NCBI GenBank assembly: GCA_002395775.1
Contig: DGUV01000081.1
Coordinates: 950 to 11,742 of the forward strand
Origin: Prevotellaceae bacterium UBA4301
Lineage (GTDB): Bacteria > Bacteroidota > Bacteroidia > Bacteroidales > Bacteroidaceae
DNA: 10,793 bases
Direction: 5' to 3'
Position 1 is the stretch's first letter. Every line of letters begins with the position of its first letter. Below the pieces are notes generated by a model. The model was given only the letters and a program-made list of their open reading frames with translations, ran no database searches and was not told where the DNA came from. This document shows positions 5,989 through 10,793 of this stretch, in pieces. The position numbers were made by a program, and so were the translations under genes.

Positions 5989-6704
5989 ACAACAGCAACG
6001 CAAATAGACGGAGGAGCCTGACATGGCTTCCTCTATTCCTCATATTCTCTTTTTCTCAATTCCTAATCTCTTCCTGCGAGGACGAGCAGAATCACATGGC
6101 CGCTGCCATCAGCGAGAGCGACTCCACGGCATTCATGCGCTCACGCGGCATCAGCACGCTCATCTCCGACTCGGGAGTCATCCGTTACAAGCTGATTGCC
6201 GAGGAATGGGACATTCACACTAACACGACGCCCCCCACCTGGAAATTCATGAAGGGCCTGCTTATGGAACGTTTCGACGAAGGATTCCACATCGACCTTC
6301 ACGTCGAAGCCGACACCGCCTACCTCCACGAGCAACGGCTGTGGGAACTGCGTGGCCGAGTGGTCATACACAATATCGAGGGTACCCTGTTCCGTACCGA
6401 AGAACTGTTCTGGGACATGAACGAACACAAGATGTGGAGCACCAAGTACATGCGCATCAAGACCACCGACCAGGAACTGGAGGGCACCGACTTCCGCTCC
6501 AACGAGCAAATGACCGACTACTATGTCTCGAACTCAAAGGGAGCCTTCCCCGTAAGCGATGTGGATAAGAAAACGGATGAAGTCCCCAAAGACACTGCTG
6601 CAGCCGTAGCAGCCACCACGCCCACAGGCGAAAAAGTGGGGCACATCATGCCTTCGGCCCCAGGCAAACAAGTACCCAAGAAACAACAAGGACATTGGAA
6701 ATAG
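5976..6704 (+). CDS. lptC: LPS export periplasmic protein LptC, lipoprotein type
   Basis: LptC links the inner-membrane LptBFG extractor to the LptA bridge in LPS transport. From the ATG at 5976 the protein is 242 residues. A basic n-region (RRRS, 11-14), a hydrophobic core (LPLFLIFSFSQFLI, 18-31) and lipobox ISSC give a lipidated Cys34. This differs from the uncleaved anchor of E. coli LptC. The LptC domain runs from about 58 to 190 (ISTLISDSGVIRYKLIAEEW, then WELRGRVVIHNIEGTLFRTE, then GTDFRSNEQMTDYYVSNSKG). The tail after about 192 is Ala/Thr/Lys-rich and probably disordered. An in-frame TTG at 5952 would add eight repeat-encoded residues; I prefer the ATG. The start lies in an 8-nt tandem repeat, and an inverted copy encodes the signal core. 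CEDE after the lipobox places acidic residues at +2 to +4. Confidence 0.88.
   Translation: MRKEDNSNANRRRSLTWLPLFLIFSFSQFLISSCEDEQNHMAAAISESDSTAFMRSRGISTLISDSGVIRYKLIAEEWDIHTNTTPPTWKFMKGLLMERFDEGFHIDLHVEADTAYLHEQRLWELRGRVVIHNIEGTLFRTEELFWDMNEHKMWSTKYMRIKTTDQELEGTDFRSNEQMTDYYVSNSKGAFPVSDVDKKTDEVPKDTAAAVAATTPTGEKVGHIMPSAPGKQVPKKQQGHWK
6031..6070 (-). repeat. Inverted copy of the 8-nt repeat, encoding the LptC signal core
   Basis: Read on the plus strand, five 8-nt units (CTCTATTC, CTCATATT, CTCTTTTT, CTCAATTC, CTAATCTC) are near reverse complements of the units at 5901-5980. On the plus strand they encode the hydrophobic core (about LFLIFSFSQFLIS) of the LptC lipoprotein signal. With the upstream array they form an imperfect inverted repeat around a loop of about 40 nt. 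Confidence 0.75.
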
Positions 6705-6739
6705 TCCTCTCTTTCACCCCTAATCCCTCCCCCACAACC

Positions 6740-8011
6740 ATGTTAGTCATCAGTTGCATCATAGTTCTATTGTTCTCCGCCTTCTTCTCAGGCATGGAGA
6801 TAGCCTTCGTGTCGAGCAACAAACTGCAGATGGAAATGGACAAAGCCAGCCACCAAGGCCTCACGTCCCGAATCCTGAGCCTTTTCTATGCCCATCCCAA
6901 CAGTTTCATTTCCTCCCTTCTGGTAGGAAACAACATTGCCCTCGTGGTCTATGGTATCATCATGGCACAAATCATTGACATGTATGTGCTCGTACCCATG
7001 GGCCTGCAGGACCACGGCCCCGTGCAGCTTACCATACAAACCATCATCAGTACCCTCATCGTGCTGGTGACGGGCGAGTTCCTGCCCAAAACCATCTTCC
7101 ACCTCAACCCCAACGGAATGATGAACGCACTGGCCCTACCGGCCTACCTCTTCTATGTCCTGCTCTATCCCATCAGCAAGTTCATGAGCGGCCTGTCAAA
7201 GGCTTTCCTCTGGATGGTGGGTGCAAAGGTAAAAGCCACCGAACCCGACAAGACCTTCACCAAGGTGGACCTCGACGACCTCATCCAGCACAATATCGAC
7301 AGCATCGGCGACGAGAGCGAAATCAACGAAGAGGTGAAAATCTTCCAGAATGCCCTCGACTTCAGCTCCACTAAGATTCGCGACTGCATTGTCCCCCGAA
7401 CCGAGGTGGATGCCGTAAGCATCAGCACTCCGCTCGATGTGCTCCGCAACGAATTCGTGGAGAGCGGCCATTCCAAGATCATCGTCTTCCGCGAGGACAT
7501 CGACGACATCGTCGGCTATGTCCACTCCAGCGAAATGTTCCGCCTGCGCGACGGAGAATCATGGACCGAAAGCATCCGCCCCCTGCCCATCGTGCCCGAA
7601 ACCATGCCCGCCCAGCGACTCATGAAACAGCTGATGCAGGAAAAGAAGTCGATGGCCGTGGTCGTTGACGAATTTGGCGGCACATCGGGCATCGTCACCC
7701 TCGAGGACCTCATGGAAGAGGTGTTTGGCGAAATCGAGGACGAACACGACAGCAACAACTACACCGCCAAAGACCTGGGCAACGGAGAATACCTGCTCTC
7801 GGCCCGACTCGAAATAGAAACCCTGAACGAACGCTTTGACCTCGACTTGCCCGAAAGCGAGGAATATCTGACCCTGGGCGGACTCATCCTGCACGAATAC
7901 CAAAGCTTCCCGAAACTCAACGAGGTGGTGAAGTTTGGACACTGGGAGGCCAAAATCGTCAAGAACACCACCACTAAAATCGAACTCGTGCGCCTGAAAG
8001 TGATGAAATAA
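6740..8011 (+). CDS. CNNM/CorC family membrane protein (hemolysin family, GldE-like)
   Basis: The 423-residue protein has the full CNNM/CorC layout: an N-terminal DUF21 membrane domain (about 1-190) with helices near 1-17, 57-80, 97-113 and 128-147; a CBS-domain pair (about 213-330); and a C-terminal CorC_HlyC domain (about 345-421). Hallmarks are FFSGMEIAFVSSNKLQ (15-30), TGEFLPK (111-117), the linker IVPRTEVDAV (217-226) and EFGGTSGIVTLEDLMEEVFG (311-330). Family members are linked to Mg2+ (and Co2+) efflux, and the CBS pair usually binds ATP-Mg; 'hemolysin' is a historical label. The ATG at 6740, 35 nt after lptC, is preferred over an in-frame TTG at 6695 that overlaps lptC, because homologues begin at the first DUF21 helix. 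It has no promoter of its own that I can see, so it is probably cotranscribed with lptC. Confidence 0.93.
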   Translation: MLVISCIIVLLFSAFFSGMEIAFVSSNKLQMEMDKASHQGLTSRILSLFYAHPNSFISSLLVGNNIALVVYGIIMAQIIDMYVLVPMGLQDHGPVQLTIQTIISTLIVLVTGEFLPKTIFHLNPNGMMNALALPAYLFYVLLYPISKFMSGLSKAFLWMVGAKVKATEPDKTFTKVDLDDLIQHNIDSIGDESEINEEVKIFQNALDFSSTKIRDCIVPRTEVDAVSISTPLDVLRNEFVESGHSKIIVFREDIDDIVGYVHSSEMFRLRDGESWTESIRPLPIVPETMPAQRLMKQLMQEKKSMAVVVDEFGGTSGIVTLEDLMEEVFGEIEDEHDSNNYTAKDLGNGEYLLSARLEIETLNERFDLDLPESEEYLTLGGLILHEYQSFPKLNEVVKFGHWEAKIVKNTTTKIELVRLKVMK

Positions 8012-8026
8012 CAGGTCCAAACGCAC

Positions 8027-8064
8027 ATTTTTAATTTTTAATTTTCAATTATTAATTAATTATT
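8027..8064. repeat. AT-only low-complexity tract before the ppiD promoter
   Basis: This tract is made only of A and T except for one C and repeats TTTTTAA / TTTTCAA / TATTAAT heptamer-like blocks. It directly abuts and partly contains the ppiD promoter, acting as an AT-rich upstream region. It is probably unable to form a stable hairpin of its own. No gene is present in the 111 nt between the CNNM gene and ppiD. Confidence 0.6.
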
Positions 8065-8073
8065 GTATCTTTG
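8043..8073 (+). promoter_or_regulatory. Bacteroidetes-type promoter for the ppiD-like gene
   Basis: TATCTTTG at 8066-8073 is a perfect -7 element; TTTC at 8043-8046, 19 nt upstream, is a three-of-four match to the -33 TTTG. Transcription should start near 8079, giving a leader of about 44 nt that is A-rich and C-poor (ACAAACAAACAAAAAC). Such unstructured A-rich leaders are common before well-expressed Bacteroidetes genes that lack a Shine-Dalgarno sequence. Confidence 0.75.
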
Positions 8074-8122
8074 CGCCCGATTATGCGTTAAAATAAACAA
8101 ACAAACAAAAACAATAAAAACT

Positions 8123-10285
8123 ATGGCAACCTTACAAACCATTCGCAGCAAGGGCACCATCCTCATCATCATTTTGGGATTGGCCCTGTTTGCATTCATC
8201 GCCGAGGAGTTGGTTCGTGCCCTCTCCTCAAGCCGTAATGCCAACCGTCAGGTCATCGGGCAGGTTTACGGCGAGAACGTCAACTATCAGGACTTCAATG
8301 ACCTTTGTGACGAGTACGAAAACGCCGTTCGCCTGAGCAACGGCAACCAGAACCTCACGGAACAGCAGACCATCCAAGTACGCGACCAGGCCTGGAACGA
8401 CTTCGTGAGCCAGCAAATCATCGAACACGAAGCCAAGGCACTGGGACTCACCGTCACCGATGCCGAGGTGCAGAACATCATCAACACCGGACAGAGCCAG
8501 CTGCTGCGCCAGACGCCTTTCGTCAACCAGCAGACGGGCCAGTTTGATGCAAACCTGCTCAAGCAGTTCCTCTCCAACTACGACGAGATTCAGAACAATC
8601 CTGAATATCCCGAAGCACAAAAGGAGAGCATGACCCAGTACTACAAATACTGGAAGTTCGTGGAGAAGCAAATCAAGCAGGAAGCCCTCAGCCAGAAGTA
8701 TCAGACCCTGCTCAGCAACTGCCTCATCAGCAACCCCGCAAGCGCCAAGGCAGCCTTTGAGGCTCGCAACAACGAGGCCAGTGTGCTGCTGGCAGCCCTC
8801 CCCTACACCACCGTCAAGGACACCGACGTAGAGCCCACCGAGGCTGAGCTGAAGGCCAAGTATGACGAGATGCTGAAGCAGTATCCCGACCTCTTCGACA
8901 TGCAGCAGGAAGCCCGCGACATCAAGTACATCGTGGTGCCCGTGACCGCCAGTGCCGCCGACGAGGCCGAACTTGAGAAGGAACTCACCGAATACGCTCA
9001 GGCTCTGGATTCGGCCGAGAATGTGGCCAACACCATCCGCGAGAGCCGTTCCAGCGTCAGCTACAACGGACTGCCCGTCAGCCGCAAGTCGCTGCCTTCT
9101 GACATTGCCGCCCGTCTTGACAGCCTGACCCCCGGAGCTCTCGTAGGCCCCACCAAGAATGTGGCCGAGAACACCATGAACGTCATCAAGTACTATGCCC
9201 GCGTGCAGCAGCCCGACTCTGTTGAGTATCGCCTCATCAGCGTAACCGGCACCGACGACAAGGCCAAGAAGAGCGCCGACAGCATCTTCGCAGCCCTGCA
9301 GGCAGGCGCCCCCATCGACACCATTGCCAAGCGCTACAACCAGGCAGCCGAGGCACAATGGGTGACCAGTGCACAGGTTGACCGCTCGATGCTTCGCGAC
9401 GACGACAAGAAGTTTGTACAGACCCTCTTCAGCGCTCCCGCCGGATCAGTCCAGAAGCTCGACATCACGGGCGGCGCACTCATCGTGAAGGTTACCGACC
9501 GTCGCAACATCATCGACAAGTACGACGTAGCCGTCATCAAGCGCACCATCGACTTCTCTGAGGAGACTCACAACCAGATTTGGAACAAGTTCTCTTCCTT
9601 CCTCTCTGCCAACCCCAAGGCTGAAGACATTGAAGCCAATGCTTCCAAGGAAGGCTACACGGTGCAGACTGCCCAATATGTGGGCTCTGGCGACCACTAT
9701 GTTGCCGGTATCCGCGGCACCACCGACGCCCTGCGTTGGGTGTTCAAGAGCAAAGTTGGCCAGGTGAGCGAACTCTATGAAGCAGGCAATGCCAACGACC
9801 AGCTGCTCGTGGTCATGCTCACCGGCATCCACAAGAAGGGCCAGCGCGACTTCAAGGACGAGAACCTGCAGAACATTCTCCGCGAGGAAGTCCTCAAGGA
9901 CAAGAAGGCAGCCCAACTCATTAAGAAGATTCAGGGCATGAAGAGCGTAGCTGAAGTGGCCAAGTTGCCCGGCGCCGTTCAGGACACCGTTCAGCACATC
10001 ACCTTCGCTGCCCCCGTATTCGTGCAGAAGGTAGCCTCCACCGAGCCCGTGCTCAGCGGCGTAGTCAGCGCAGCCCAGAAGGGTCAGTTCCTGACCGGCA
10101 TCAGAGGCGAGGGCGCAGTCTATGCCCTGCAGGTGCTGGACAAGCACAAGCTCCAAGGCAAGTTTGACCCCAAGACTGAGCAGACCCAGCAGGCAACCAC
10201 CCTCATGCGCGGCATGCAGGGCCTCATGCAGACCCTGGCTCGCAAGGCCAAGATTGAGGACAACCGCTACAAGTTCTATCAGTGA
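8123..10285 (+). CDS. Membrane-anchored SurA_N/PpiD-like periplasmic chaperone
   Basis: This 720-residue protein is built like PpiD: a short cytosolic start (MATLQTIRSKG), one membrane helix (about 12-30, ILIIILGLALFAFIAEEL), then a large periplasmic part. Residues about 40-200 resemble the SurA/PpiD N-terminal chaperone domain (VIGQVYGENVNYQDFNDLCD, and IIEHEAKALGLTVTDAEVQN). Two degenerate parvulin-like modules follow, about 265-360 (IKYIVVPV to MNVIKYY) and 367-460 (VEYRLISV to GALIVKVTDR). Neither shows the expected active-site His or the GGDLG-like motif, so prolyl isomerase activity is doubtful and a holdase role for exported outer-membrane proteins is more likely. The ATG at 8123 is preferred over a TTG at 8063, which lies within the promoter. 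It has its own promoter and a strong terminator, and uses many GC-ending codons, suggesting good expression. Confidence 0.9.
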   Translation: MATLQTIRSKGTILIIILGLALFAFIAEELVRALSSSRNANRQVIGQVYGENVNYQDFNDLCDEYENAVRLSNGNQNLTEQQTIQVRDQAWNDFVSQQIIEHEAKALGLTVTDAEVQNIINTGQSQLLRQTPFVNQQTGQFDANLLKQFLSNYDEIQNNPEYPEAQKESMTQYYKYWKFVEKQIKQEALSQKYQTLLSNCLISNPASAKAAFEARNNEASVLLAALPYTTVKDTDVEPTEAELKAKYDEMLKQYPDLFDMQQEARDIKYIVVPVTASAADEAELEKELTEYAQALDSAENVANTIRESRSSVSYNGLPVSRKSLPSDIAARLDSLTPGALVGPTKNVAENTMNVIKYYARVQQPDSVEYRLISVTGTDDKAKKSADSIFAALQAGAPIDTIAKRYNQAAEAQWVTSAQVDRSMLRDDDKKFVQTLFSAPAGSVQKLDITGGALIVKVTDRRNIIDKYDVAVIKRTIDFSEETHNQIWNKFSSFLSANPKAEDIEANASKEGYTVQTAQYVGSGDHYVAGIRGTTDALRWVFKSKVGQVSELYEAGNANDQLLVVMLTGIHKKGQRDFKDENLQNILREEVLKDKKAAQLIKKIQGMKSVAEVAKLPGAVQDTVQHITFAAPVFVQKVASTEPVLSGVVSAAQKGQFLTGIRGEGAVYALQVLDKHKLQGKFDPKTEQTQQATTLMRGMQGLMQTLARKAKIEDNRYKFYQ

Positions 10286-10309
10286 TTCCTTCCTTAATAT
10301 TAAATATGC

Positions 10310-10343
10310 GCGCGAGGCCCCTCATCAGGGTCTCGCGCTTTTT
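10310..10343 (+). terminator. Rho-independent terminator of the ppiD-like gene
   Basis: GCGCGAGGCCC (10310-10320) pairs over 11 bp, with one G-U, with GGGTCTCGCGC (10328-10338) around a 7-nt loop, followed by TTTTT (10339-10343). It lies 24 nt after the stop codon. Confidence 0.92.
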
Positions 10344-10357
10344 GTTTGCCATGGGGA

Positions 10358-10442
10358 GTGCCACGCATGGCACAGGGTTGTGCCATTTAATGGCATTGGG
10401 CTGTGCCATTAATGGCACAAGGGTGTGCCACATCTGGCACAC
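10358..10442. repeat. Array of four TGCCA/TGGCA palindromes at 22-23 nt spacing
   Basis: Four dyads share the half-site GTGCCA/TGGCAC: 10358-10373 (4-nt centre CGCA); 10380-10396 (TGCCATT/AATGGCA around one T); 10403-10418 (perfect palindrome GTGCCATTAATGGCAC); and 10423-10442 (8-bp arms, centre CATC). Core starts are at 10358, 10380, 10403 and 10425, so the period is 22, 23 and 22 nt. The spacers keep a GGG core (AGGGTT, TGGGCT, AAGGGT). The array lies in the 137-nt stretch (10344-10480) between two convergent terminators that otherwise holds no gene. The centres vary while the arms are conserved, which suggests selection on pairing or on protein half-sites. The function is unknown. Confidence 0.92.
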
Positions 10443-10470
10443 GAAGAGGCATATAGGAGCTAAGGCACAA

Positions 10471-10510
10471 AGACAAAGAAGCGCGGACACCCACATCGGG
10501 ATGCCCGCGC
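10471..10510 (-). terminator. Terminator of ilvC
   Basis: On the minus strand GCGCGGGCATCCC (complement of 10498-10510) pairs, with one small internal loop, with GGGTGTCCGCGC (complement of 10481-10492) around a 5-nt loop, followed by the T-rich TTCTTTGTCT. It lies 20 nt past the ilvC stop. On the plus strand the stem is followed by TTTGGTTTAT, so weak bidirectional action is possible. Confidence 0.8.
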
Positions 10511-10530
10511 TTTGGTTTATCGGAGTCTCA

Positions 10531-10793
10531 TCAATTGTTCTCGGGACGCAGCTGGCGAACGACGGCTGCCGTGCGCCACATCTCGCTGTCGCGCAGGGCG
10601 GCGAGTTCCTTCTCCAGTCCCTGACGATAGTCGGGCTTGGAGTTGCTGTCAATGGAGATTTGTGCCTCGTGGCCGCTCTTCACACTCTCATAGAGGCGTT
10701 GCACCACGGGTTTGATGGCATCGTGGAAGGGGCCCATCCAGTCCAAGGCACCACGCTGAGCCGTTGTGGAGCAGTTGGCATACATCCAGTCCA
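10531..10793 (-). CDS. ilvC: Ketol-acid reductoisomerase, C-terminal end (runs off right edge)
   Basis: IlvC carries out the NADPH-dependent isomeroreduction in valine, leucine and isoleucine synthesis. Only the last 87 complete codons are present; the frame stays open to the window edge, where Asp-Trp precede the first visible Met. The motif MYANCSTTAQRGALDWMGPF matches the C-terminal knotted helical domain of the enzyme: plant and Bacteroidetes forms share an NCSTTAR-like segment near the end. The final residues are AAVVRQLRPENN, then TGA at 10533-10531. It converges on the ppiD-like gene and has its own terminator. The identification is from a short fragment but the motif is distinctive. 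Confidence 0.88.
   Translation of the reverse strand, partial: DWMYANCSTTAQRGALDWMGPFHDAIKPVVQRLYESVKSGHEAQISIDSNSKPDYRQGLEKELAALRDSEMWRTAAVVRQLRPENN

Noticed and set aside
5788..6024. Minus-strand open frame with repeated FSFSHFLI-like residues
   Set aside because: It is the reverse translation of the 8-nt array; no independent evidence of a gene.
8228..9358. A 376-codon open frame on the minus strand opposite the ppiD-like gene, and a 236-codon one at 9446-10156
   Set aside because: Both lie wholly within a well-supported gene, have Gly/Leu/Val-rich low-complexity translations with no family resemblance, and arise from the GC-ending codon bias of the sense gene.
10344..10480. The palindrome array as a CRISPR array
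   Set aside because: The repeats are short palindromes with 6-nt spacers that are themselves conserved; CRISPR spacers would be about 30 nt and unique.

Overview
The window looks like a chromosomal segment from a member of the Bacteroidales, most likely Prevotellaceae. Three things point there. The promoters fit the Bacteroidetes form TTTG-N19-21-TAnnTTTG rather than a sigma-70 form. Shine-Dalgarno sequences are absent before most starts. The protein families (Lnb/DUF4105, large SecA with inserts, degenerate PpiD, plant-like IlvC) are typical of the phylum. I see no tRNA, rRNA, CRISPR array, insertion sequence or phage gene.

Left arm (1-3668, minus strand): lnb (lipoprotein N-acyltransferase, DUF4105) overlaps by 4 nt a periplasmic alkaline-phosphatase-superfamily protein that seems to have lost its catalytic residues. 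After 97 nt containing a 9-nt tandem repeat comes the start of secA, which runs off the left edge. The 185-nt divergent spacer (3669-3853) carries one good promoter in each direction.

Right arm (3854-10285, plus strand): coaX (type III pantothenate kinase) overlaps by 4 nt an outer-membrane beta-barrel protein. Then come lptC (lipoprotein-type LPS transport factor), a CNNM/CorC-type membrane protein and a large ppiD-like membrane-anchored chaperone with its own promoter. The start of lptC lies inside an 8-nt tandem repeat, and an inverted copy of the same repeat encodes the core of its signal peptide.

Right edge: ppiD and ilvC (3' end only) converge. Each has a hairpin terminator. Between the terminators lies a regular array of four TGCCA/TGGCA palindromes at 22-23 nt spacing, the most striking unexplained structure in the window.

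Functionally most genes serve the cell envelope: protein export (SecA), lipoprotein N-acylation (Lnb), LPS transport (LptC), outer-membrane insertion or chaperoning (PpiD-like) and an outer-membrane barrel. CoaX supplies coenzyme A. The gene content is largely core. The novelty is in the low-complexity arrays at gene boundaries, the pseudoenzyme coupled to Lnb, and the palindrome array.
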